Source of the DNA: SFEL01 sp045603585
GTDB taxonomy: Bacteria; Bacillota; Clostridia; Christensenellales; CAG-138
DNA length: 11,498 bases
Direction of reading: 5' to 3'
NCBI GenBank assembly: GCA_045603585.1
Contig: JAZUMK010000007.1
Coordinates: 1-11,498 of the forward strand
Under the pieces are notes generated by a model. It had not been told where the DNA came from. It did no database searches and saw only the letters and a list, made by a program, of their open reading frames with translations. The position numbers were made by a program, and so were the translations under genes. Of this stretch, positions 6,540-11,498 are shown in pieces; the stretch's first letter is position 1, and each line of letters begins with the position of its first letter.

Positions 6540-8333
6540 TTAATATTCCAATACAGCCTTGATGCGGCGTACGCCTGCGCTGGAAGCTTCTTCTTTCTTG
6601 ATCTTGAAGGTGCCCAGATCGCCGGTGTTTTCCGCATGGGGACCGCCGCAGATCTCCTTGGAGAATTCGCCCATGGTGTAAACCTTTACGCGTTCGCCGT
6701 ACTTATCGCCGAAGAGACCTACGGCGCCCTGCTGGCGGGCTTCGTCTACGGTCATCTCTTCCCAGCTGATGGGGGCCTTGGCCTGGATCCATTCATTTAC
6801 CAGAGCTTCAACGGCGGCAAGCTCTTCCTTGGTCATCTTGCGCTCAAAGCTGAAGTCAAAGCGGAGACGCTCGGCGGTGATGTTGGAGCCGCGCTGGGAG
6901 ATCTTGTCGTCATCCAGCACCTTGCGGAGAGCTGCCTGCAGCAGGTGGGTGGCGGTGTGCAGACGGGCGGTTTCCACGCTGGTATCTGCAAGGCCGCCCT
7001 TGAAGCGCTGCTCTGCGCCGGCCTGGGACTTCTTCTGGTGTGCTTCGAATGCGGCATTGAAGCCTTCCATATCAACGGTAAGGTTGTTTTCAGCTGCAAG
7101 CTCGCAGGTGAACTCGATGGGGAAGCCGAAGGTGTCATAAAGATGGAAGGCGGTTTCGCCGTCGATCTTTCCCTCGGGGAAGGTGTTCTTGATGCGCTCA
7201 AATTCCTTGGTACCGTTGCGCAGGGCCTTCTGGAAGCGGTTTTCCTCCTTGGAAAGCTCGGAGGTGATCTTTTCCCGGTTGGCCTCCAGCTCGGGATAAA
7301 CCTCGCCGTACTGGGCGATAACTGCCTCGGCTACGGTGCGGAGGCTGTCCTCAGGCATGCCAAGCTGCATTGCGAAGCGGATGGCGCGGCGGATAAGGCG
7401 GCGGAGAATGTAGCCCTGATCCACATTGGAGGGGGTAACGCCGCGGTGATCGCCAAGGATGAAGGTGGAGCAGCGGATATGGTCAGCCACGATGCGGAAT
7501 GCGCGGGTGGTTTCGGCGTCAGCCTTGAAGGACTTGCCGGACAGCTGCTCAATGGCGGCGATGATGCCTGTGAAAGCATCGGTATCGTATACGCTCTCTA
7601 CGCCCTGAAGGGTGGCGATGGTGCGGTCAAGACCCATGCCGGTGTCAACGTTCTGCTGGGCAAGGGGCTCGAAGCTGCCGTCGGCCTTTTTGTTGTATTC
7701 CATGAATACGTTGTTCCAGATCTCCAGATACTTGCCGCAGGAGCAGGAGGGATCGCATTCGGGGCAGCACTTGGGCTTGCCGGTGTCGTAGAATATCTCG
7801 GTATCAGGACCGCAGGGGCCGGTGATGCCGGCGGGGCCCCACCAGTTGTGCTTCTTGTCCAGATAGAAGATGTGGCTGGGATCCACGCCCATCTCTACCC
7901 AGCGGTCATGGGAATAGGTATCACGGGGAGCATCTGCGTCGCCTGCGAAGCAGGTGAAATACAGCTTGTCCTTATCTATGCCCAGCCATTCCTCAGAGGT
8001 GAGGAACTCCCAGGAGTAGGCGATGGATTCCTTTTTGAAATAATCGCCGAGAGACCAGTTGCCCAGCATTTCGAAGAAGGTGCAGTGGGAAGAATCGCCG
8101 ACCTCGTCTATATCGCCGGTGCGGATGCACTTCTGAACGTCTGCAAGGCGTACGCCCTCAGGGTGCTTTTCGCCCATAAGGTAGGGTACCAGGGGATGCA
8201 TGCCTGCGGTGGTGAAAAGTACGGTGGGGTCATTTTCGGGTATGAGGGAAGCGGAAGGGATGATGGCATGGCCCTTACCGCGGAAAAAGTCCAGATAAAG
8301 CTTGCGAAGCTCGTGGGATTTCAGCAGTTTCAT
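6540..8333 (-). CDS. alaS: Alanyl-tRNA synthetase, short form lacking the C-terminal domain
   Basis: A 597-residue class II synthetase that charges tRNA-Ala. The catalytic core contains the TTAGM loop (41-45), motif 2 around HCTFFEMLGNWSLGDYF (83-99) and motif 3 GMGLDR (232-237). The tRNA-recognition region around 270-380 is present. The editing domain has both zinc/catalytic motifs, HTATH (459-463) and CGGPH (562-566), so it should clear Ser- and Gly-tRNA-Ala. The protein stops directly after SAGVRRIKAVLEY, where the usual enzyme of roughly 870 residues continues into the DHHA1/C-Ala dimerisation domain. The stop is followed at once by a proper terminator, so this looks like a natural short form, not a broken gene. 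A cysteine cluster (C189, C190, C193, C197, C199) is inserted in the catalytic domain and may bind a metal. The start at 8333 has AGAGAGG about 8-9 nt upstream and is preferred over the ATG at 8402. Confidence 0.92.
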   Translation of the reverse strand: MKLLKSHELRKLYLDFFRGKGHAIIPSASLIPENDPTVLFTTAGMHPLVPYLMGEKHPEGVRLADVQKCIRTGDIDEVGDSSHCTFFEMLGNWSLGDYFKKESIAYSWEFLTSEEWLGIDKDKLYFTCFAGDADAPRDTYSHDRWVEMGVDPSHIFYLDKKHNWWGPAGITGPCGPDTEIFYDTGKPKCCPECDPSCSCGKYLEIWNNVFMEYNKKADGSFEPLAQQNVDTGMGLDRTIATLQGVESVYDTDAFTGIIAAIEQLSGKSFKADAETTRAFRIVADHIRCSTFILGDHRGVTPSNVDQGYILRRLIRRAIRFAMQLGMPEDSLRTVAEAVIAQYGEVYPELEANREKITSELSKEENRFQKALRNGTKEFERIKNTFPEGKIDGETAFHLYDTFGFPIEFTCELAAENNLTVDMEGFNAAFEAHQKKSQAGAEQRFKGGLADTSVETARLHTATHLLQAALRKVLDDDKISQRGSNITAERLRFDFSFERKMTKEELAAVEALVNEWIQAKAPISWEEMTVDEARQQGAVGLFGDKYGERVKVYTMGEFSKEICGGPHAENTGDLGTFKIKKEEASSAGVRRIKAVLEY

Positions 8334-8408
8334 ATTATATACCTCTCTGTAAAAATTTAATTTGCAAAAATATGGATATGACCTGAAAGGCCGTATTTGC
8401 ACAACTAA

Positions 8409-8438
8409 AGTATACCTTTATATATATAGCTTTGTCAA
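8409..8438 (-). promoter_or_regulatory. Sigma-A promoter of alaS
   Basis: On the minus strand a perfect TTGACA (8433-8438) is followed after 18 nt by TATACT (8409-8414). Transcription should start near 8402, giving a leader of about 69 nt. That is too short for a T-box. Confidence 0.8.
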
Positions 8439-8460
8439 CGAATGACACAGCTTTGTCAAC
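8428..8460. repeat. 12-bp direct repeats around the alaS -35 box
   Basis: AGCTTTGTCAAC occurs at 8428-8439 and again at 8449-8460, a 21-bp period (two helical turns). The proximal copy contains the alaS -35 hexamer. The distal copy carries a second TTGACA with no matching -10. A partial third TTGTCAA lies at 8484-8490. Confidence 0.7.
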
Positions 8461-8483
8461 CTGTATCGCCGATGATTGTTTAC

Positions 8484-8513
8484 TTGTCAAGCCATAGGAC
8501 ATGGGGATATAAT
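8484..8513 (+). promoter_or_regulatory. Promoter of the anchored solute-binding protein gene
   Basis: TTGTCA (8484-8489), an 18-nt spacer and a perfect TATAAT (8508-8513) predict a start near 8520, essentially at the ATG at 8521. The promoter is divergent from alaS. Confidence 0.7.
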
Positions 8514-8520
8514 CATATAC

Positions 8521-9408
8521 ATGAAAGAAGGGCTGGACAGACGGCTCAGACGCAAATTCAGGCGGCTGCAGCTTAATTTCAGAAGGATGAACTTTACCCT
8601 CATCGGCGACGAAGGCAGGCCATGGCGCAGAGCGATTGCGCTGGGGGCGGGCCTTTTGGTGGTGCTTGTGCTTTTGATCCTGGGAGGCACGGAAACCCAG
8701 CTGATGGCCACCCCCGAGGTGAAAACCGTTCAGGAGCGGGGCGTGCTGAGGGTGGGCATACGCACTGATATGCCGGGGCTCGCCGGTGAAGAGGGCCTTG
8801 AAACGGAGCTTGCAAGGCGCATCGCCGCGCGGCTTTTGCCTGAGGCGGATCCGGAAACCAGCCTTAAGCTTGTGGAAGTTACCAGCATGACAGGCTGTAC
8901 CAAGCTGGATGACGGCACCGTGGATATGGTCATCGGCATGATGAGCCCTGTGATGGCTCCTACCTATTATTATTCTTCGCCATATTACAGCGATCAGTGC
9001 ATACTGGCGGTGCTGAGCGGCACGAGCTCCTTTGCCCTTAAGAATTTCACCGTGGGGCTTATACAGAACAACGACCTTCGCATCAGCGCGGAAACCGGGC
9101 TTGTGGATGCCTTCGTTGAGGAAAACAGAGGCTTTGTAATAAGCAAGCGCACCTATCCATCCTATGACGACCTTATCAACGGCCTTAAAAAGGGCGAGGT
9201 GGGCGGCGTTGCCCTTACCCAGCTGCATTTTGACCAGCTGAAGGAGCAGTATGACATAGTGCCCACCAGCCTTACCTTTGGCAGCGTGGATTACTGCGTT
9301 ATGACCGCCACCGACAACTCCACCCTTGCCCAGATAGCGGATATGGAGATAAAGGAGCTGTGGGAAAGCGGAGAAATGAGAAATCTGCATTCACAATACG
9401 GGCTGTGA
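8521..9408 (+). CDS. Membrane-anchored family 3 solute-binding protein
   Basis: A 295-residue protein. An arginine-rich cytoplasmic leader (1-37) is followed by one hydrophobic span (about 38-55) and then an extracellular solute-binding domain of the SBP_bac_3 type (about 68-295). Family features are VLRVGIRTDMPG (75-86), LDDGTVDMVIGMM (129-141), the SSPYYSD segment (152-158) and the C-terminal LWESGEM near 280-286. Such domains usually bind amino acids or similar small polar ligands. Unlike standard Gram-positive binding proteins there is no lipobox cysteine, so the protein is held by an uncleaved signal anchor. No ABC permease or ATPase is adjacent. It may be a sensory or orphan receptor, or share a transporter encoded elsewhere. 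The start is uncertain: ATG 8521 lacks a spaced ribosome binding site and coincides with the predicted transcript start, while ATG 8587 has AGAAGG immediately against it and TTG 8476 lies upstream of the promoter. Confidence 0.8.
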   Translation: MKEGLDRRLRRKFRRLQLNFRRMNFTLIGDEGRPWRRAIALGAGLLVVLVLLILGGTETQLMATPEVKTVQERGVLRVGIRTDMPGLAGEEGLETELARRIAARLLPEADPETSLKLVEVTSMTGCTKLDDGTVDMVIGMMSPVMAPTYYYSSPYYSDQCILAVLSGTSSFALKNFTVGLIQNNDLRISAETGLVDAFVEENRGFVISKRTYPSYDDLINGLKKGEVGGVALTQLHFDQLKEQYDIVPTSLTFGSVDYCVMTATDNSTLAQIADMEIKELWESGEMRNLHSQYGL

Positions 9409-9424
9409 CAAACAGCCTTTTTTT
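9401..9424 (+). terminator. Terminator of the solute-binding protein gene
   Basis: GGCTGT (9401-9406) pairs with ACAGCC (9412-9417) around a 5-nt loop, followed directly by seven Ts. The stem overlaps the TGA stop codon. Confidence 0.8.
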
Positions 9425-9465
9425 ATGGATACCACAACATATGCCGCCCCTCCGGGGGAGCGCAC

Positions 9466-9500
9466 ACAAGGCGGAAAAATATATGAAAAAACCGCCTTGT
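9466..9500. other. Stem-loop upstream of the rpmG promoter
   Basis: ACAAGGCGG (9466-9474) pairs perfectly with CCGCCTTGT (9492-9500) across a 17-nt A-rich loop. No T-run follows immediately, so it is a poor terminator. It may be a backup terminator insulating the ribosomal operon, or a remnant of a repeat. Confidence 0.45.
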
Positions 9501-9516
9501 TACGGAGATTTTTGCA

Positions 9517-9545
9517 TTGACATACGGCCTGCGCTGTGATAAATT
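9517..9545 (+). promoter_or_regulatory. Promoter of the rpmG-secE-nusG operon
   Basis: Perfect TTGACA (9517-9522), 17-nt spacer and TAAATT (9540-9545), preceded by TGA, which forms an extended -10. The expected start is near 9552, about 93 nt before rpmG. Confidence 0.8.
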
Positions 9546-9556
9546 ACTTAAGGTAT

Positions 9557-9571
9557 CCCCCTATGTGGGGG
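9557..9571 (+). promoter_or_regulatory. Small hairpin at the 5' end of the operon leader
   Basis: CCCCC (9557-9561) and GGGGG (9567-9571) close a TATGT loop within about 5 nt of the predicted transcript start, followed by TTTATTTA. It may stabilise the 5' end of the mRNA or act as a weak early attenuator. Only the inverted repeat itself is seen. Confidence 0.4.
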
Positions 9572-9644
9572 TTTATTTAGGTATGTAAATACAGTAGCGC
9601 AAGGGTTTTCCCCGGCGTTTACATTCACAGAAGGAGAAAGAAAA

Positions 9645-9794
9645 ATGCGCGTAAAGATCACACTGTCCTGCACCGAATGCAAGCAGAGGAACTACAACAC
9701 CTTCAAGAACAAGAAGAACGATCCCGATCGTATCGAGTTCATGAAGTACTGCCGCTTCTGCCGCAAGCACACCCTCCACAAGGAATCCAAGTAA
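9645..9794 (+). CDS. rpmG: 50S ribosomal protein L33 (zinc-binding form)
   Basis: A 49-residue ribosomal protein of the large subunit, full length for L33. It starts MRVKITLSCTECKQRNY and ends in HTLHKESK. Two CxxC pairs, C9/C12 and C36/C39, form the zinc knuckle, so this is the C+ (zinc-dependent) paralogue, not the cysteine-free form some bacteria switch to under zinc limitation. AGAAGGAG about 10 nt upstream gives a good initiation site. It is the first gene of the operon and is followed by secE after 19 nt. No tRNA-Trp lies between them, although one is found there in some Firmicutes. Confidence 0.95.
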   Translation: MRVKITLSCTECKQRNYNTFKNKKNDPDRIEFMKYCRFCRKHTLHKESK

Positions 9795-9813
9795 TTACGA
9801 GGAGTAATTGACA

Positions 9814-10029
9814 ATGGCAAACGAAACCAACGTAAAGAAGAACAGGGTCAGCATGAGGCAGTTCTTCAAGGAAGTATCCGGCGAAGTTAAAAAGCTGAGC
9901 TGGCCTACCAAGAAGGAACTGGTTTCCTACACCCTCACCGTTCTGGGCTTCATCATTCTGATGGCTATCATCGTTTATGCCCTGGATCTGGTATTCGGTG
10001 AAGGCCTTGGCCTGCTTGCAAACCTGTAA
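9814..10029 (+). CDS. secE: Preprotein translocase subunit SecE
   Basis: A 71-residue SecE of the short Gram-positive type, with one membrane span (about 38-60) instead of the three found in E. coli. The amphipathic helix just before the span carries the family signature EVKKLSWPTKKEL (24-36). SecE clamps SecY in the SecYEG channel that moves proteins across or into the cytoplasmic membrane. The ATG at 9814 has CGAGGAG about 9 nt upstream and is preferred over the TTG two codons earlier. Its place between rpmG and nusG is the conserved bacterial arrangement. Confidence 0.96.
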   Translation: MANETNVKKNRVSMRQFFKEVSGEVKKLSWPTKKELVSYTLTVLGFIILMAIIVYALDLVFGEGLGLLANL

Positions 10030-10057
10030 TCCACAGCCTGCCTTATAAGGAGAGAGT

Positions 10058-10576
10058 ATGTCCGAGGAAGCAAAGTGGTATGTAGCCCATACCTATTCCG
10101 GTTATGAAGATAAGGTCACCGAAGACCTTAAGAAGACCGTAAAGAACCGCGACCTTCAGGATATGATACTCGAGGTCAAATATCCCACCGAGGAAGTCGT
10201 CGAAATTAAGGACGGCAAGCGCAAGGTGACCCACCGCAAGACCTATCCCGGCTACGTAATGGTCAAGATGATCATGAACGACAAGACCTGGTATGTGGTT
10301 CGCAATACCCGCGGCGTCACCGGCTTCGTGGGCCCCGGATCCAAGCCCATCCCCCTCACCGATGAGGAGGTCACCGCCATGGGCGTAGAGCGCATCGCGC
10401 TCAAGCTGGACGTGGCAGTGGGCGAGAGCGTCCGCATAGTCTCCGGTCCTCTGGAGAACTTCGTGGGCACCGTGGAGGCCCTGGACCCCGAGAACCAGAA
10501 GGTAAAGCTCACCGTGTCCATGTTCGGACGCAACACCCCCGTGGAACTGGACTACATAGAGGTCCAGAAAATCTAA
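10058..10576 (+). CDS. nusG: Transcription termination/antitermination factor NusG
   Basis: A 172-residue NusG of normal length. The NGN domain (about 5-115) begins with KWYVAHTYSGYE and includes TYPGYVMVKM (62-71) and the GVTGFVG loop (86-92), the surface that contacts RNA polymerase. The KOW domain (about 120-172) has GESVRIVSGPLENFVGTVEA (122-141), the part that binds ribosomal protein S10 or Rho. It modulates RNA polymerase pausing and couples transcription to translation. AAGGAGAGAG precedes the ATG. The gene is 28 nt after secE and is followed by an unusually long, structured spacer before rplK. Confidence 0.97.
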   Translation: MSEEAKWYVAHTYSGYEDKVTEDLKKTVKNRDLQDMILEVKYPTEEVVEIKDGKRKVTHRKTYPGYVMVKMIMNDKTWYVVRNTRGVTGFVGPGSKPIPLTDEEVTAMGVERIALKLDVAVGESVRIVSGPLENFVGTVEALDPENQKVKLTVSMFGRNTPVELDYIEVQKI

Positions 10577-10823
10577 TTCGGATTTTCCACGGCAGACGTC
10601 CCCTGCCCAGGGGGATTGTTAAGGGGCCGCAGCCCCTTGACTGTAAATCCGGCTCCGGCGACATGTGCGGCGGAACGGATGAAAACCGTAAGGTTTTCGC
10701 ACTATGCCGGTTTTGCCGGCCGTGTCCCTTGGGGCACAGGCAAAAACGGAAAACCTTCACGCAAATCCCAATAGGATTTGTGTGACATTACTTGACATGT
10801 ACGCACTTTAGGGTGCTTGCATT
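10577..10823 (+). other. Hairpin-rich spacer between nusG and rplK
   Basis: No gene with a start and ribosome binding site is visible. The stretch holds consecutive stem-loops: CCCCT/AGGGG (10600-10613); AAGGGGC/GCCCCTT (10621-10638, CGCA loop); GAAAACC/GGTTTTC with a GTAA tetraloop (10681-10698); GCCGG/CCGGC (10706-10720); an imperfect GTGTCCC/GGGGCAC (10722-10737); and an 11-bp stem with one wobble (10758-10784, CAATA loop). None ends in a T-run, so none is a standard terminator. It could be a structured leader, an RNA-processing region or an inserted dispersed repeat. Confidence 0.6.
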
Positions 10824-10863
10824 GTGGGAGGTTGGCCCGCCATGGCCTGCCGCTCGCACCACA
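10823..10863 (+). promoter_or_regulatory. L1-type binding element in the rplK leader
   Basis: TGTGG (10823-10827) pairs with CCACA (10859-10863). Inside are an asymmetric internal loop (GA on the left, GCTCGCA on the right) and a second helix, GGTTGGCC (10830-10837) with GGCCTGCC (10844-10851). The GTGGGAGG...ACCAC pattern copies the L1-stalk site of 23S rRNA as I know it from E. coli. It ends 7 nt before the rplK ribosome binding site, so L1 bound there could block translation. Confidence 0.7.
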
Positions 10864-10887
10864 TTATATTAGGAGGAAACTTACAAA

Positions 10888-11313
10888 ATGGCAAAGAAGA
10901 TCACTGGCTTTATAAAGCTGCAGATCCCCGCCGGTAAGGCGACACCCGCTCCCCCCGGAGGCCCCGCTCTGGGTCAGCACGGCGTGAACATCATGGGCTT
11001 CTGCAAGGAGTTCAACGAGAAGACTGCCAAGCAGGCAGGCCTGATCATCCCCGTTGTTATCACCGTTTATCAGGATCGTTCCTTCACCTTCATCACCAAG
11101 ACCCCCCCGGCAGCCGTTCTCATCAAGAAGGCTTGCGGCCTGGAGTCTGCTTCCGGACGCCCCAACCGTGACAAGGTTGCCAACATCACCAAGGCTCAGG
11201 TCCGTGAGATCGCCGAGCTGAAGATGCCCGACCTGAACGCTGCTTCCGTGGAAGCCGCCATGAGCATGGTGGCCGGTACCGCTCGTTCCATGGGCGTTGT
11301 CGTCGTTGACTGA
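10888..11313 (+). CDS. rplK: 50S ribosomal protein L11
   Basis: A 141-residue L11, full length. The N-terminal domain (about 1-70) carries the ATPAPPGGPALGQHGVNIM segment (18-36), whose proline-rich loop moves during factor binding and is the thiopeptide-resistance site in other species. The C-terminal domain (about 71-141) binds the GTPase-centre rRNA and includes KTPPAAVLIKKA (71-82). L11 works at the base of the ribosomal stalk with L10/L12 and is required for RelA activation in organisms where that has been tested. AGGAGG at 10871-10876 is the ribosome binding site. The gene is paired with rplA as usual, and both carry an L1-type element in front. Confidence 0.98.
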   Translation: MAKKITGFIKLQIPAGKATPAPPGGPALGQHGVNIMGFCKEFNEKTAKQAGLIIPVVITVYQDRSFTFITKTPPAAVLIKKACGLESASGRPNRDKVANITKAQVREIAELKMPDLNAASVEAAMSMVAGTARSMGVVVVD

Positions 11314-11325
11314 TTGAACAGAATC

Positions 11326-11353
11326 GTGGGAGGGTCAAAACCCGTTTAACCAC
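11326..11353 (+). promoter_or_regulatory. L1-type binding element before rplA
   Basis: GTGG (11326-11329) pairs with CCAC (11350-11353). A GA bulge on the left and GTTTAA on the right flank an inner helix GGG/CCC (11332-11334 and 11341-11343) with a TCAAAA loop. The layout matches the element before rplK. It abuts the AAGGAGG site (11354-11360) of rplA, a good position for translational control by L1. Confidence 0.7.
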
Positions 11354-11368
11354 AAGGAGGATGTAACC

Positions 11369-11498
11369 ATGAAAAAGGGAAAGAAATATTCCGACAGCTT
11401 CAAGCTGATCGACCGTACCAAGCTGTATGATCCGGAAGAGGCCATCGCACTGGTCAAGCAGACCGCGAAGGCAAAGTTCGACGAGACCGTGGAAATCT
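11369..11498 (+). CDS. rplA: 50S ribosomal protein L1 (5' part, cut by the window end)
   Basis: The first 43 codons of L1 are present, reading MKKGKKYSDSFKLIDRTKLY and then a PEEAIALVKQ helix typical of the L1 N-terminus. L1 forms the mobile stalk near the ribosomal E site and, in bacteria studied, represses its own operon by binding mRNA. AAGGAGG sits 8 nt before the ATG. The rest lies past the window. Confidence 0.95.
   Translation, partial: MKKGKKYSDSFKLIDRTKLYDPEEAIALVKQTAKAKFDETVEI

Noticed and set aside
6528..8360. A 610-codon plus-strand open frame antisense to alaS
   Set aside because: Open antisense frames arise from the codon bias of GC-rich reading frames. The minus strand encodes a clear AlaRS, and the antisense frame overlaps its terminator and lacks an initiation site. 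I do not treat it as a sense/antisense gene pair.
8334..8402. T-box riboswitch for alaS
   Set aside because: T-boxes need roughly 200 nt or more with a terminator/antiterminator. The predicted leader is about 69 nt and contains no terminator.
9466..9500. 9-bp hairpin as the main terminator of the solute-binding protein gene
   Set aside because: The hairpin at 9401-9424 with seven Ts is better placed and better formed. This one lacks an immediate T-run.
10621..10638. Strong GC hairpin after nusG as a terminator
   Set aside because: No T-run follows on the plus strand, so it does not fit an intrinsic terminator. Termination here would also cut rplK-rplA off without a replacement promoter.
10792..10822. 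TTGACA at 10792 as an internal promoter for rplK
   Set aside because: No acceptable -10 hexamer lies 16-19 nt downstream; the nearest candidates match poorly. It is not called, although transcript mapping could change this.

Overview
The window looks like a chromosomal stretch of a Gram-positive Clostridia member, probably a gut Ruminococcaceae/Oscillospiraceae-type bacterium. The evidence is a moderately GC-rich sequence with frequent ATA isoleucine codons outside the ribosomal genes, strong AGGAGG-type ribosome binding sites, sigma-A promoters, U-tailed terminators, the gene order rpmG-secE-nusG-rplK-rplA, a short single-span SecE, a four-cysteine L33, and a TelA/XpaC pair. The genus is inference only. 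I see no phage, transposase, CRISPR array, tRNA or rRNA.

Layout. Bases 1-71 hold a small, possibly bidirectional terminator. A minus-strand zinc amidohydrolase of the 8-oxoguanine/hydroxyatrazine deaminase type follows (72-1469). A divergent control region leads to a plus-strand telA-xpaC operon (1670-3516) closed by a terminator. Next come a DegV-family lipid-binding protein with a near-consensus promoter and its own terminator (3604-4570), and a two-gene operon of a DUF503 protein and an SGNH hydrolase (4636-5476). A shared convergent terminator separates that operon from a minus-strand DUF695 + RraB-like protein (5539-6276). After a repeat-like spacer lies a minus-strand short alanyl-tRNA synthetase (6540-8333). 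It is divergent from a membrane-anchored solute-binding protein (8521-9408). The last 2 kb is the transcription/translation operon rpmG (49 codons), secE, nusG, rplK and the first 43 codons of rplA.

How the genes fit together. The right part is core gene-expression machinery: L33, the SecE translocon subunit, the NusG elongation factor, and the L11 and L1 stalk proteins. Two RNA elements, one before rplK and one before rplA, share the architecture GTGG-GA-stem-loop-stem-spacer-CCAC. This resembles the L1-binding stalk of 23S rRNA, so L1 probably controls its own synthesis there. The left and middle genes are housekeeping or stress-type genes with little functional connection beyond the telA-xpaC and DUF503-SGNH pairs.

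The most interesting items are the twin L1-type elements, the 311-nt hairpin-rich spacer inside the ribosomal operon, the AlaRS that ends straight after its editing domain, and the apparently leaderless, signal-anchored solute-binding protein. I found no convincing entirely new multi-gene system.
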